Notes: generated by a model from the sequence alone, not told the origin. Positions 1-9,700 are shown, counted from the first letter of the stretch. The stretch: DNA of 64,000 nt from Glaciecola sp047250385 (GCF_047250385.1 NZ_JBLBVM010000055.1:124001-188000), one strand, 5' to 3'. Program-made: numbers and translations.

Positions 1-526
1 ATACTAATGCCATTGCAATCATGAACTTCTGTGCAATATCAGCGGCTATTTCATGCGGATATCGTTGCATGCAAGCTTCGTGATCCTTTATTCCGACTTT
101 GTGCATTAGGCCAATTGCAATCTCTCTGCGTTGTTTATTGCGTTGCCAAAACATGCCTTTTTCTAAAAGTTCTTCCGGAATACTCTCTTCAAGTTGCTCA
201 CGTAATGTAGCCGAAGGATCAAGTGATGATGTTGGGTCTTGGAAAACAACGGCAATTTCTCGGCGCATAATGATACGTCGTTGCTCGTTCGACATGGACA
301 GTAGGTTTTGACCTTTCCAAGTTAATCTGTCGGCTGTAATAATCCAGTGGTCAGGGACGGCGCCAATAATCGCTCTAACAATTAAACTCTTTCCCGAACC
401 AGACTCACCTACAAGGGCTCTTATTTCGCCTTTTTCAACAGTTATACTGACTTTATCCAATGCTTTAACAAACTCAGAACCAGTGTCTATTTCAAGGGTT
501 AGATTTTTCACATCGAGAAGAGGCAT
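1..526 (-). CDS. sapD: SapD-like ABC transporter ATPase (partial)
   Basis: ATP-binding subunit of the Sap (oligopeptide/dipeptide-type) ABC importer, acting on the cytoplasmic face of the inner membrane. The gene runs off the left window edge, so only about 175 N-terminal residues are present. A Walker A motif GESGSGKS lies at about residues 40-47 and a Q-loop segment (VVFQDP) follows. The ATG at 526-524 overlaps the sapC stop as TAATG, implying translational coupling. It is the last visible gene of pspF-sapA-B-C-D. Assignment as SapD rather than a generic OppD/DppD rests on gene order. Confidence 0.88.
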   Translation of the reverse strand, partial: MPLLDVKNLTLEIDTGSEFVKALDKVSITVEKGEIRALVGESGSGKSLIVRAIIGAVPDHWIITADRLTWKGQNLLSMSNEQRRIIMRREIAVVFQDPTSSLDPSATLREQLEESIPEELLEKGMFWQRNKQRREIAIGLMHKVGIKDHEACMQRYPHEIAADIAQKFMIAMALV

Positions 527-1419
527 TAGTGAATCAACCTGTTGCGCAATGCAGTACGAAGACCTTCGCCTACAATATTAATAGAAAGCACCATTAAGAA
601 TATACAGAATCCAGGGAGTGCTATTAGCCAAGGTGCAGAGTAAGCAACATCTAAGCTTTGCGACAAACTTGCGCCTAGTTCGACTAAGGGACTTTGAGAG
701 CCAAGGTTTAAAAAGCCTAAAGCTGAGATATCAATAATCGCAACTGACAGTGCTAATGTGCTTTGCACAGCGAGCAGTTCGAACATGCCCGGCAATACGG
801 AATGCCAAAATATCTGTACTGAACTTGCACCATCAAGCCTGTCTAATAATATAAACTCTTTTTTCATTTCTTCACGCACGAAGCTGCGTGTTTGATGAAC
901 AAACTGCGGGATAAGCGCTAAGATAATTGCCCACATACTGTTCCATAAGCCAGTCCCCAATATCGCGACAATAATAATCGCAATCAGAAGAGTAGGAACG
1001 GCCATTAATGAGTCAAATAAGTGATTCAGTACGCTAGATTTGATCCCTTTATTCATGCCCGCAATGGTTCCTAAGACGACCCCGATGGTACCAGCGATAA
1101 GCACGAGGAAAACACTTGAACCAAACGTTACTCGGCAGCCATACAGGGTCCGTGAGAACACATCACGCCCTAATGTGTCAGTGCCAAAGATATGCGCAAT
1201 ACTGCCATTCCCTTCCCAAGCTGGAGGCAACAATATCGCGTTAGTGTTCTGTACATTGGGATCATAAGGAGCCAACAAAGGCGCTAAAATTGCGATAGCG
1301 CAGAACAACAATAGAATAGCGAAACCAACCAGTGCAAAGTGGCTTCTTTTGAATTCAAGCCATATGTGTTTAATTGGGGAGGGATGGAATTCCTCTTGAT
1401 AGAGATTAAACTGCGGCAC
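526..1419 (-). CDS. sapC: SapC-like ABC transporter permease
   Basis: Inner-membrane permease of the BPD_transp_1 (DppC/OppC) family, about 297 aa. It has an N-terminal membrane segment, the GTDTLGRDV signature after the first periplasmic stretch, and a permease loop around LDGASSVQIFWHSVLP. An open frame extends to 1467, but I choose GTG 1419: the resulting N-terminus MPQFNLYQEE resembles known SapC starts, and the longer form would overlap sapB by more than 60 bases. Even so the two genes overlap by 14 bases. It forms the channel with SapB. Confidence 0.88.
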   Translation of the reverse strand: MPQFNLYQEEFHPSPIKHIWLEFKRSHFALVGFAILLLFCAIAILAPLLAPYDPNVQNTNAILLPPAWEGNGSIAHIFGTDTLGRDVFSRTLYGCRVTFGSSVFLVLIAGTIGVVLGTIAGMNKGIKSSVLNHLFDSLMAVPTLLIAIIIVAILGTGLWNSMWAIILALIPQFVHQTRSFVREEMKKEFILLDRLDGASSVQIFWHSVLPGMFELLAVQSTLALSVAIIDISALGFLNLGSQSPLVELGASLSQSLDVAYSAPWLIALPGFCIFLMVLSINIVGEGLRTALRNRLIH

Positions 1420-2437
1420 GTTCGAATTTATCCCTAGCTGGGTCGATGGCTCGACTAATAAACACAATGGTAATGGTTAAGGTAACAACAAAAACTGACA
1501 CAACCAACATTCCTATTCGTATTGCAGGGTAGTCTCGCTGATAAATCGCTTGAATAAGCCAGTTGCCAATGCCCGGCCATGAAAAAATAGTTTCTACTAC
1601 CATTGCGTTGGTGATCAGTGTTGATATTTGCATCGCCATCAAAGGTAATATAGGTAGTAATGAGTTTCTTAAACCGTGTTTAAAGAAAATCTGCTTAGTC
1701 GTGAAGCCTCTTGATTTGGCCGCGTCAATGTAACCCTTATTCATTTCATCCATAATAGAGCGGCGCGTGAAGCGGATGAAAATAGCTGTCGTTACTAACG
1801 CAATTGAAAGGGTTGGCAGTATAAGGTGTCGAATTGCATCGAGAAAAGCGTCATTTTTATTTGGTATATCAGCAACGAGAATATCCCAAAGAATAAAACC
1901 ACTGCTATGAGGTATTTCATACAATAGATTTACACGACCCGAAAGCGGCAAATAACCCAGTTGTAAACAAAAGATGGTGATAAATATCAAGGCTAGCCAA
2001 AAAACCGGAAATGAATAACTGACCACACTGAAGGTAACGACGCCAAAGTCGAACGGTTTATGATGCCAAATACCACCAATAAATCCCAATGGGATACCGA
2101 CAAAAACCGACACAAAGAGAGCGTAAATTGTGAGTTCTATGGTTGCTGGAAACGCGATGCTAATTTCATCAAATAAACTTACCTGAGAGTCAAAACTGAC
2201 GCCCCAGTTACCGTTGACCAAGTTTTCTAAAAAATACCAAAATTGAACGAATACCGAACGATCTAATTTAAATGCTACTTCTAGCGCTGCTCTCTGCTCG
2301 TCCGTTTCTGGCACTATTCCCGATATATTTGTTAAAGTATCACCGGGAAACATGTACGCCAGTGAAAAGGAGATAACGACCAATACCGCAATAGTTAACA
2401 CCATCAGGTTTGTATAACGCAGTAATAAGTTAATCAT
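1406..2437 (-). CDS. sapB: SapB-like ABC transporter permease
   Basis: Inner-membrane permease of the DppB/OppB family, 343 aa, with one N-terminal membrane helix and a cluster of about five in the C-terminal two thirds. The permease-type loop AAKSRGFTTKQIFFKHGLRN contacts the ATPase in this family. The start overlaps the sapA stop by 4 bases (ATGA). Gene order after sapA and before sapC is the usual one for the sap operon, which in enterobacteria is linked to peptide uptake and antimicrobial-peptide resistance. Confidence 0.88.
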   Translation of the reverse strand: MINLLLRYTNLMVLTIAVLVVISFSLAYMFPGDTLTNISGIVPETDEQRAALEVAFKLDRSVFVQFWYFLENLVNGNWGVSFDSQVSLFDEISIAFPATIELTIYALFVSVFVGIPLGFIGGIWHHKPFDFGVVTFSVVSYSFPVFWLALIFITIFCLQLGYLPLSGRVNLLYEIPHSSGFILWDILVADIPNKNDAFLDAIRHLILPTLSIALVTTAIFIRFTRRSIMDEMNKGYIDAAKSRGFTTKQIFFKHGLRNSLLPILPLMAMQISTLITNAMVVETIFSWPGIGNWLIQAIYQRDYPAIRIGMLVVSVFVVTLTITIVFISRAIDPARDKFERAAV

Positions 2438-4065
2438 GGTTTGCGCACCACATCATCAAATCGAATTCCACCGAATGGATTTATTGTCATACCTTCAATT
2501 TGATTGTTGACGGCTTGGTAATGGAAAGCGTGCGCAATTGGGACTAAAGGTGTTTCTCTGAATATTATTTGGTTTGCGCGATGGTAGAAAATTCGTCGTT
2601 CATTTGAATCATCTGTTTTTAAGGCATTCTCTATCAAAGCATCATATTCAGGATTGCACCAACGGGCTCTATTGGTGCCAGAAGGAATTGCAGCGCAAGT
2701 AAGAAGTGGCCTATAGAAATTATCTGGGTCACCGTTATCAGCCGACCAGCCAATAAGTACTGAGTCATGCATACCAGAGGTCAGATTCTCTCTGAAGCGA
2801 GTCCAGTCATAGCTCACAATGTTGACAGTGACGCCTACGTCGGCTAAATAACTACTCATTAATTGGGCCATTTTCATTGCGTTCGGGTTATATGCTCGTT
2901 GTACCGGCATGGCCCAAATGTTCATAGTGAAATTATAGGGAATACCTGCTTCGTCCAATAGTTTCCTTGCGGTTATAGGATTATAGCCAATATCTTGCAT
3001 ATTTGATTGATGAGCCCACGACGCTGAAGGAACTAGGCTTTTAGCACGCGTTGCTTGGCCTAAGTATATGGCTTCAAGTAATGAGGTTTTGTCTATGGCG
3101 AGCGCTAAAGCACGACGCACTTTAGGGTTATCAAACGGCGGTTTACTTGTATTAAATGCCCAAAAGCCAACATTCAAACCTGGCTTTTCTAATAAGGTTA
3201 AATCTTCTCTTTCTCGAATAACTTCAAGATCATTTTGTGAAGGGAAGGCAACAGCATCGCATTCACCGGTAATTAATTTTGCCACACGCAAAGAGCTTTT
3301 GGGCGTAATATCAAAGACTAACTTTTTTGGGCCGTTTGTGTCCAAAAAGTAATCTTGATGACGTTGATAACGAATAAATTGGTCTTTTCGGTAGCTGATA
3401 AACTTGTATGGACCTGTCCCAATAGGGTATTTGTCGAGGTTGCTTGGAATACCCTCCTTTAGCAAATTCATCGCATATTCAGCAGATAAGATAACCGAAA
3501 AATCAGTCGCTAAATTAGCTAAGAACGAACTATCAGGTTTGTATAATGATATTTCTACTCTATAACCGTTAATTCTTGCGACGTCTTTAATGGTGCCTCT
3601 TAGGCCCAAGCTTTGGAAATAGGGATAGGTGCCACCCGATACATCGTGAAAAGGATGCGAAGCTACACGCCACCTGTCGATACTAAAAATGACGTCGTCA
3701 GCATTGAAGTTGCGTTTTGGCGCAAAGTAACTCGTTGTGTGAAAGCTTACCCCTTTGCGCAGTTGGAAAGTATAGGTAAGTCCGTCGTCGCTAACTAACC
3801 AGCTACTGGCTAATCCCGGTACAATCTCACCGTTTTCTGGGTTGAATTCGAGCAAGCGGTCATACACTTGATGCGATGAAGCATCTGCGGTGGTGCTTGA
3901 GGTGTCTAATTGCGGGTTAAAGGTAGCCGGGCTACCCTCAGAACAAAACGTAATTCCAGCTCTTGTTATTTCCGTCTTTTGTTTTGAGCAACCTAACATC
4001 AACATTAAACTGACACTCAGCAATATTGTGTTTTTTAGTAGGCTAGGTTGTTTGTTTAGAGTCAT
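2434..4065 (-). CDS. sapA: SapA-like extracytoplasmic peptide-binding protein
   Basis: Solute-binding protein of the SBP_bac_5 family (543 aa) that delivers peptides to SapBC. The N-terminus has a hydrophobic signal ending in a lipobox-like LMLGC at about residues 22-26, so here it is probably a lipoprotein rather than a free periplasmic protein. Family features seen are the early domain GSPATFNPQLDTS and the central RRALALAIDK. Its ATG overlaps the pspF stop (TAATG), joining sap to pspF in one transcription unit. The true ligand cannot be told from sequence. Confidence 0.88.
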   Translation of the reverse strand: MTLNKQPSLLKNTILLSVSLMLMLGCSKQKTEITRAGITFCSEGSPATFNPQLDTSSTTADASSHQVYDRLLEFNPENGEIVPGLASSWLVSDDGLTYTFQLRKGVSFHTTSYFAPKRNFNADDVIFSIDRWRVASHPFHDVSGGTYPYFQSLGLRGTIKDVARINGYRVEISLYKPDSSFLANLATDFSVILSAEYAMNLLKEGIPSNLDKYPIGTGPYKFISYRKDQFIRYQRHQDYFLDTNGPKKLVFDITPKSSLRVAKLITGECDAVAFPSQNDLEVIREREDLTLLEKPGLNVGFWAFNTSKPPFDNPKVRRALALAIDKTSLLEAIYLGQATRAKSLVPSASWAHQSNMQDIGYNPITARKLLDEAGIPYNFTMNIWAMPVQRAYNPNAMKMAQLMSSYLADVGVTVNIVSYDWTRFRENLTSGMHDSVLIGWSADNGDPDNFYRPLLTCAAIPSGTNRARWCNPEYDALIENALKTDDSNERRIFYHRANQIIFRETPLVPIAHAFHYQAVNNQIEGMTINPFGGIRFDDVVRKP

Positions 4066-5174
4066 TATTCGTCGGTTTTATCTAACAAGTTGTATTTCTT
4101 TAAATATCCTCTTAATTGATGATACGTCAATGAGAGCTTTTCTGCAGTTTTTTTCTGGTTAAATTGTGCATCTTTTAATGCACTGTTGATCATGTGTATT
4201 TCGAAGTCTTGTGATTGCTCTTTCAAATCGATAGGAAAATTAAATGTTTGTTCACTTGGCGATGTTACGTCAATTTTGCTTTGTTCATCACTGGATTGAT
4301 CGATAGCACTCAATACATCACTGTTATCAATAGGTGCTGAGTTTGTTGATGAAGGGCTAATTGTAGTCGGCGCTTTCGTTCGTTTTAGAGGGCGGAACTC
4401 AGATAGAAAGGGATCAACTACGATGTCATGTACGGGTAAATTAGGGTTGTTGCGATAAACAGCTCTTTCCACAACATTCTTCAATTCTCGAACGTTACCT
4501 GGCCATTCGTACTCAAGTAAGGTTTTTTTAGCCTTAGATGTAAATCCGCTGAATAAATCCATCTCCAGCTCTCGTGCCATACTAATCGCGAAATGTTCAG
4601 CAAGCATCATAATATCTTCTTGTCGATGCCTTAGAGGGGGAATGGTGATGACATCGAAGGCTAGACGATCAAGTAAGTCGGCCCTGAATTCGCCTTGTGC
4701 AGCAAGTGACGGTAAGTCTTCATTTGTCGCTGCAACCAGGCGCACATCAACCTTAACTGAACGAGTACCGCCCACACGTTCAAATTCGCCATATTCGATA
4801 ACACGCAATAGCTTTTCTTGTACAAGCGCTGAAGTATTGGCTAACTCGTCGAGAAACATGGTGCCGTTGTCGGCATATTCAAATCGTCCTTCACGTCTTT
4901 TTGCGGCACCAGTAAATGCACCTGCTTCATAACCAAACAGTTCACTTTCTAGCAAACTATCGCTCAGCGCTGCACAATTGAGTTTGACGTAATTCTGCTC
5001 CCAACGTTTAGATAAGTAGTGGAGTCTTGCTGCTATTAGTTCTTTACCTGTGCCACGTTCTCCTATTACGAGCACGGGTTTATTCAATGGTGCAATAGCG
5101 GAGACTTGCTCCAACACTTCCATAAAACTATTGGCCTGACCGAGTAAATTATCCTGCTGCTTGAAGCGACTCAT
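4065..5174 (-). CDS. pspF: PspF sigma-54 enhancer-binding activator
   Basis: AAA+ activator of sigma-54 promoters that switches on the phage-shock operon and is inhibited by PspA. It lacks a receiver domain and begins directly with the AAA+ module, as is usual for PspF. Visible motifs: Walker A GERGTGKE (about residues 37-44), the sigma-54 contact loop GAFTGA, Walker B MFLDEL, the arginine-finger region, and a C-terminal FIS-type helix-turn-helix (KKTAEKLSLTYHQLRGYLKK). A polar linker of about 80 residues separates AAA+ from the HTH. It is divergent from pspA and overlaps sapA. Confidence 0.93.
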   Translation of the reverse strand: MSRFKQQDNLLGQANSFMEVLEQVSAIAPLNKPVLVIGERGTGKELIAARLHYLSKRWEQNYVKLNCAALSDSLLESELFGYEAGAFTGAAKRREGRFEYADNGTMFLDELANTSALVQEKLLRVIEYGEFERVGGTRSVKVDVRLVAATNEDLPSLAAQGEFRADLLDRLAFDVITIPPLRHRQEDIMMLAEHFAISMARELEMDLFSGFTSKAKKTLLEYEWPGNVRELKNVVERAVYRNNPNLPVHDIVVDPFLSEFRPLKRTKAPTTISPSSTNSAPIDNSDVLSAIDQSSDEQSKIDVTSPSEQTFNFPIDLKEQSQDFEIHMINSALKDAQFNQKKTAEKLSLTYHQLRGYLKKYNLLDKTDE

Positions 5175-5301
5175 TGTGATTCCCTTGAAAATTAGTCAAT
5201 TTCACTAAAATGTAGTCTACTTGAAAAAAAACAAAAATCCTAAATTTCTTTGAATTATATTATTTGTTATTTAAAACAGTGTGTTAGATGGTTTTGATAA
5301 G

Positions 5302-5317
5302 TTGGCAAGCATATTGA
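5302..5317 (+). promoter_or_regulatory. candidate sigma-54 promoter for pspABC
   Basis: TTGGCAAGCATATTGA keeps the -24 GG and has a near-match (GA instead of GC) at -12 with the expected 10-base spacing. It lies about 60 bases before pspA in the pspF-pspA intergenic region, where a PspF-dependent promoter is expected. The position was read by eye; no transcription data. Confidence 0.5.
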
Positions 5318-5375
5318 ATAGTAAATACCAAGTTCAATAATAAATTTTTAGATTAAACAACAGAGGTAAATGACG

Positions 5376-6068
5376 ATGGGTATATTTTCACGTTTTACAG
5401 ATATTATTAACTCTAACATTAATGCGTTATTAGACAAGGCTGAAGATCCTGAAAAAATGGTTCGCTTGATTATTCAAGAAATGGAAGACACTTTAGTTGA
5501 AGTTCGTTCGGCTTCTGCCAAAACGATAGCTAATAAGAAAGACGTCAGCAACCAAGTTTCTCGCTTAAACCGAGAAGTCGCAGAATGGCAGGAAAAAGCA
5601 GAGTTAGCACTAAGCAAGGATCGTGAAGACTTAGCTAGAGCAGCATTGCATGAAAAGCAGAAAACATCAGAATCTGTTGAATCTTTGAAGCATGAGCTTA
5701 GCTTGATAGAGAGCGAACTCGAAAAGCTACAAAGTGAAACAGGTCAACTTCAAGAAAAGTTAGCTGACGCGAAAACACGTCAAAAAACGATTCTAATGCG
5801 CCAAAAGACGGTAAGTTCGCGTTTAGAAGTAAAGAAGCGTTTAGACAGCAATACTGTTGACGCTGCGATGGGTAAATTCGAACAATTCGAGCGCAAAATT
5901 GATGATTTAGAATCTCAAGTAGAAGCTTATGATATTGGTAAGAAAACGCTGAAAGACGAGTTTGCAGAGCTAGAAGCGGGTGGCAAGATTGATAATGAAT
6001 TGGAAGCATTGAAGAAAAAGATGCAGGCGAAAACAGAGAAGCCAACTGCGAAAGCAAAGAAAGCGTAA
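5376..6068 (+). CDS. pspA: PspA phage-shock protein
   Basis: Membrane-stress effector of the PspA/IM30 (ESCRT-III-like) family, about 230 aa and almost wholly coiled coil. It binds PspF to repress it, and oligomerises on damaged inner membrane. The conserved start MGIFSRFTDIINSNINALLD and the segment EDPEKMVRLIIQEMEDTLVE match E. coli PspA closely. I choose ATG 5376 over 5370 because it gives the conserved N-terminus and a proper distance from the AGAGGT ribosome site. First gene of pspABC. Confidence 0.95.
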   Translation: MGIFSRFTDIINSNINALLDKAEDPEKMVRLIIQEMEDTLVEVRSASAKTIANKKDVSNQVSRLNREVAEWQEKAELALSKDREDLARAALHEKQKTSESVESLKHELSLIESELEKLQSETGQLQEKLADAKTRQKTILMRQKTVSSRLEVKKRLDSNTVDAAMGKFEQFERKIDDLESQVEAYDIGKKTLKDEFAELEAGGKIDNELEALKKKMQAKTEKPTAKAKKA

Positions 6069-6191
6069 ATCTGTTATAAACTTAATATCATTATTAGAGA
6101 ACCCTGTTTACACTTGGTAAAAAACAGAAAGGTTGCGGCGAACGGAATGCCGCAACGTTCTCATTAAAAAGCTACCACTAGGAGAAATATC

Positions 6192-6431
6192 GTGGACGAA
6201 TTATTAGTTATTTTTGCCGGCGTTCCGTTAATTTTATTTACTTTGTTTGTCGCCCCAATTTGGTTAATTCTGCATTATCGCAGTAAAAAACAAGTTAGCC
6301 AGGGCTTGTCAGAGGAAGAGTTTGCAACACTGCAGAAGCTAGCTGAGAAAGCAGAGTTAATGTCAGAACGAATTCATACTTTAGAAACAATTTTAGACGA
6401 AGAAGCACCGAAATGGAGGGAAAGAGCATGA
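6192..6431 (+). CDS. pspB: PspB phage-shock membrane protein
   Basis: Small protein (79 aa) with one N-terminal membrane helix followed by a cytoplasmic helix rich in acidic and basic residues (SEEEFATLQKLAEKAELMSE). In the Psp system PspB and PspC sense membrane stress and draw PspA away from PspF. The start is GTG with the upstream AGGAG. Its TGA overlaps the pspC ATG as ATGA. Confidence 0.92.
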   Translation: MDELLVIFAGVPLILFTLFVAPIWLILHYRSKKQVSQGLSEEEFATLQKLAEKAELMSERIHTLETILDEEAPKWRERA

Positions 6432-6907
6432 ACACCGGAACCTCACTTTATCGCGACCCAGAGAATGGTAAAATAGCAGGCGTATGTGCCGGCATTGCTG
6501 AATACTTTAAGTTAGAAACATGGTTGGTGAGAATATTAACCGTGACGGCTTTCTTCTTAATGGCGGGTCCATTTGTTGTTGTTACATACATTGCGGCTTG
6601 GTTTATTTTAGACAAAAAGCCCGCTAATGCTGACGACATTCACTTCGGTGAAGAACAAAGCACTACCGCATCAAGTAGCCGATGGGGGGATTCAAGCTGG
6701 TACTCTCGTTCATCGGGCAAAGCGAGTAAAAACCAAGAACGTAAAATAGAAGTGAAGAAACGTATTTGGCAAGCAGGTGAACCACCTAGAGAAGCATTTT
6801 TTGATATTCAGGAACGTTTTAGAGTCGCGGAACTTAAATTACGCAAGTTAGAAGGTTATGTGACCTCAAGAGAATATCAAATTAATAGAGAAATTAGCAG
6901 ACTATAA
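6428..6907 (+). CDS. pspC: PspC phage-shock membrane regulator
   Basis: PspC-domain protein, about 159 aa. The N-terminal motif LYRDPENGKIAGVCAGIAEY is the family signature and is followed by one strong membrane helix. The C-terminal half is polar, with a long helix that contacts PspB/PspA in this family. I start at ATG 6428, where GGAGGG lies about 7 bases upstream and the gene overlaps the pspB stop by 4 bases, rather than at the longer frame from 6413. Confidence 0.93.
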   Translation: MNTGTSLYRDPENGKIAGVCAGIAEYFKLETWLVRILTVTAFFLMAGPFVVVTYIAAWFILDKKPANADDIHFGEEQSTTASSSRWGDSSWYSRSSGKASKNQERKIEVKKRIWQAGEPPREAFFDIQERFRVAELKLRKLEGYVTSREYQINREISRL

Positions 6908-6950
6908 GCATAGTCACTCCCGATACATATCAGACAACCCTCCCTTTTTA

Positions 6951-6977
6951 ATGCTGCACTTTGTGCGGCATTTTTTT
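6951..6977 (+). terminator. rho-independent terminator after pspC
   Basis: ATGCTGCAC-TTT-GTGCGGCAT forms a 9-bp stem with one G-T pair and is followed by seven T. It closes the pspABC unit. Confidence 0.85.
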
Positions 6978-7003
6978 ATTTTAGTGGCTTCCGATGGTAG
7001 TTG

Positions 7004-7021
7004 TGTAAACTTTAGATTACA
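7004..7021. promoter_or_regulatory. TyrR box upstream of phhA
   Basis: TGTAAACTTTAGATTACA fits the TyrR operator TGTAAA-N6-TTTACA with one mismatch. It lies about 100 bases before phhA, and a tyrR gene follows directly downstream, so autologous control of phenylalanine hydroxylase is likely. Confidence 0.7.
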
Positions 7022-7123
7022 AAGTGTGTATTTTTCATATGGATTAGAATGAGCTAGATCATTCTAGTTCCTTAAAAATTAGTTAACATTCTCCTGTCGA
7101 AATTAACTGAATGATAAATTGTT

Positions 7124-7936
7124 ATGATAAGTTCACCGCCAAAGAAAACGAAGTACATTTCCCGTCAATCAGACGAAAATGGCATAATTCAATGGTCAGA
7201 TGAAGAAAATCAAATTTGGCAGCAATTATATGAGCGTCAAGTTACCTTGTTGCCCGGTAGAGCGTGCGACCAATACATGCAGGGTCTAGATCTTATAAAT
7301 TTAACAAAAGATCGCATCCCACAGTTGAAAGATATTGACGAAGTGCTTATGCGTGAAACGGGTTGGAAGACGGCTGAAGTACCTGCACTTATCAATTTTA
7401 CCGAGTTTTTTACCTTGTTGGCGAATAAACAATTTCCTGTTGCAACCTTCATTCGAAGCAAAGAAGAGTTTGATTACTTACAAGAACCCGATATTTTCCA
7501 CGAGATTTTTGGCCATTGTCCGCTATTAACAAATCCGGCGTTTGCAGAGTTTACACATACATATGGTAAATTAGGTTTAGCGGCGAATAAAGAAGATAGG
7601 GCCTATTTAGCAAGACTGTACTGGTTTACAGTTGAGTTTGGACTATTAAAAACACCAGATGGATTGCGTATTTACGGTGGAGGGATATTATCTTCACCAG
7701 GTGAGACTCATTACGCGCTTGAAAGTGATATTCCGGAAAGGCACCCTTTAAACCCTATCGACGTATTACGTACGCCATACAGAATAGATATCATGCAACC
7801 TTTGTATTATGTGCTTGAAGACTTCGACAATCTGTTTGATATTTCACAAATGGATATTATGGCACTTGTCGAAGAAGCTAAAAAATTAGGTTTGTTTGAA
7901 CCTAAATTCCCACCAAAGAATAAACTAGCAAGTTAA
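7124..7936 (+). CDS. phhA: phenylalanine-4-hydroxylase
   Basis: Iron- and pterin-dependent aromatic amino acid hydroxylase (270 aa) converting phenylalanine to tyrosine. The bacterial single-domain form is seen, without a regulatory ACT domain. The iron site is in DIFHEIFGHCPLL (two His), with a later Glu in the YWFTVEFGL segment. It stands first in a block with tyrR, fahA and maiA, so its role is catabolic feeding of the tyrosine degradation pathway. No pterin carbinolamine dehydratase gene (phhB) lies beside it here. Confidence 0.95.
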   Translation: MISSPPKKTKYISRQSDENGIIQWSDEENQIWQQLYERQVTLLPGRACDQYMQGLDLINLTKDRIPQLKDIDEVLMRETGWKTAEVPALINFTEFFTLLANKQFPVATFIRSKEEFDYLQEPDIFHEIFGHCPLLTNPAFAEFTHTYGKLGLAANKEDRAYLARLYWFTVEFGLLKTPDGLRIYGGGILSSPGETHYALESDIPERHPLNPIDVLRTPYRIDIMQPLYYVLEDFDNLFDISQMDIMALVEEAKKLGLFEPKFPPKNKLAS

Positions 7937-8129
7937 GTTGAAATCTATTGCGCACTTTGTCTGTCTAATTGGTAAGGCAGGGCAAGTTTTATTTGTTTTA
8001 GCAACGAATAAATAGACTGGACAAGTGCGCTCGCTTTATACTGATCTTGGAAGAGATAAACACGTATAAAATTTCATTAAATGAATCTTTTATCACCCTG
8101 CGGTGACTTATCAGGTAGCTAATACACTC

Positions 8130-9683
8130 ATGCGATTGGAAATAGATTGTCAAGATAGGCTTGGAATTACGCAAGACGTTTTGGATATTCTAACTGAATA
8201 TGACATTGACCTGCGTGGAATAGAAATTGATGAAGTGGGTAAAATATTTCTCGATTTCCCAACAATAGAGTTTGAAAACTTTCAACATTTAATGCCGAAG
8301 ATCCGCCGGATAAAAGGCATTGCTGATGTGAAAACGACACCTTTCATGCCCATTCAGCGTGAGCGGAATCAATTGCGTGCGTTGCTTCAAACCTTACCTG
8401 ATCCTTGTTTTTCTACCGACACCTCTGGAAAAATTATCCTGTTCAATGATGCTGTTGCTAGCGGGCTTGAGCTGGAGCCGGAGCAGATTCTGCAACTGAA
8501 CATAGACGAAGTACTCAGTGGTTTCAATATTTCGAAATGGTTAGAGCGCAAGGATATTGCTGCACAGACTCACCGAGTGAAGTTTATTGAGCAAGATTAC
8601 ATTGCTGATATTTTACCCGTTGACGTTCCCGATAATGACAAAACAGTTTTGGCTGGGGCGGTTGTCATATTGAAATCGGAATCGCGTTTAGGGCAACAAG
8701 TGACCGTATTCAATAAAACAACATCCAATTGTTTTGACACCTTCCAAGCCGTTAGCCCTTCGATGAAAAAAGTGATTCGCGATGCGAAGCGCATGGCTGA
8801 GTTGGAAGGCCACATGCTGATATACGGAGAATCAGGAACAGGCAAACAAAGTATTGCTAAAGCATGCCATGACAGCAGCCCAAGAGCCGAGGGTCAATTT
8901 CATGTATTAAATTGTGCATCTTTGCCAGATGATGTTGCAGAAACCGAATTGTTTGGTATCGAGCAAGATGAATTTAATGGACTCGAAACAAAAATAGGAT
9001 TAATTGAGCTGGCATCTGGCGGAACCTTAGTCCTAGATGAAATTTCAGAAATGTCACAACAGTTGCAATCCAAGTTATTACGCGTGATCGAAGATGGACA
9101 ATATCGCAAGGCAGGACAAACACGCGCCCTCAAGGTAGATTTGCGGATAATCTGCACTACCTGCAAAGATCTTGCAGAAGCAGTTGAACTTGGCACATTT
9201 AGAGAGGATTTATACTATCGCTTGAATGTTTTAGCGTTAGTGTTGCCACCTTTACGAGAGCGTAAAAACGATATCATACCGCTCTCTGAAAACATCGTAC
9301 GAAACCACAGCAATAAATTAGGTATTCGTTCGCCCAAGTTAAGTAAATCTTGCGTGACTTATTTACAAGCTTACCCATGGCCTGGCAACGTTCGTCAGCT
9401 TAAAAACGCGTTATATCGCGCAATGGCATTAATGGATGGTAATGAAATAACCAAAGAGGCTATTCAATTGCCTAGTTGCAGTACAACGGTTAATTACATA
9501 GACGAAAACTTTGAAGGTACTTTAGATCAAGAAGTGAAGAAGTTTGAAAAAGACCTACTGAAACGGCTTTATCCGTCATACCCAAGCACAAGGCAACTAG
9601 CCAAAAAGCTGGGCCTGAGTCACACAGCTATTGCAAATAAGCTCCGTGATTATGGTATTAGCAAAGCAACTGTAAAGTATTAA
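8130..9683 (+). CDS. tyrR: TyrR aromatic amino acid regulator
   Basis: Transcription regulator of aromatic amino acid genes, about 517 aa. Order of domains: ACT (start MRLEIDCQDRLGITQDVLDI), PAS (about residues 80-190), AAA+ with Walker A GESGTGKQ, and a C-terminal FIS-like HTH (RQLAKKLGLSHTAIANKLRD). The sigma-54 loop GAFTGA is absent (the position reads DEFNGL), so like E. coli TyrR it should work at sigma-70 promoters. The frame opens at GTG 8103; I use ATG 8130 because it matches the TyrR N-terminus. Confidence 0.93.
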   Translation: MRLEIDCQDRLGITQDVLDILTEYDIDLRGIEIDEVGKIFLDFPTIEFENFQHLMPKIRRIKGIADVKTTPFMPIQRERNQLRALLQTLPDPCFSTDTSGKIILFNDAVASGLELEPEQILQLNIDEVLSGFNISKWLERKDIAAQTHRVKFIEQDYIADILPVDVPDNDKTVLAGAVVILKSESRLGQQVTVFNKTTSNCFDTFQAVSPSMKKVIRDAKRMAELEGHMLIYGESGTGKQSIAKACHDSSPRAEGQFHVLNCASLPDDVAETELFGIEQDEFNGLETKIGLIELASGGTLVLDEISEMSQQLQSKLLRVIEDGQYRKAGQTRALKVDLRIICTTCKDLAEAVELGTFREDLYYRLNVLALVLPPLRERKNDIIPLSENIVRNHSNKLGIRSPKLSKSCVTYLQAYPWPGNVRQLKNALYRAMALMDGNEITKEAIQLPSCSTTVNYIDENFEGTLDQEVKKFEKDLLKRLYPSYPSTRQLAKKLGLSHTAIANKLRDYGISKATVKY

Positions 9684-9700
9684 TTACAAATAATGACTGT

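Noticed and set aside
99..311. 70-codon forward frame within sapD
   Set aside because: Runs antisense to an ABC ATPase gene with intact motifs; no ribosome site.
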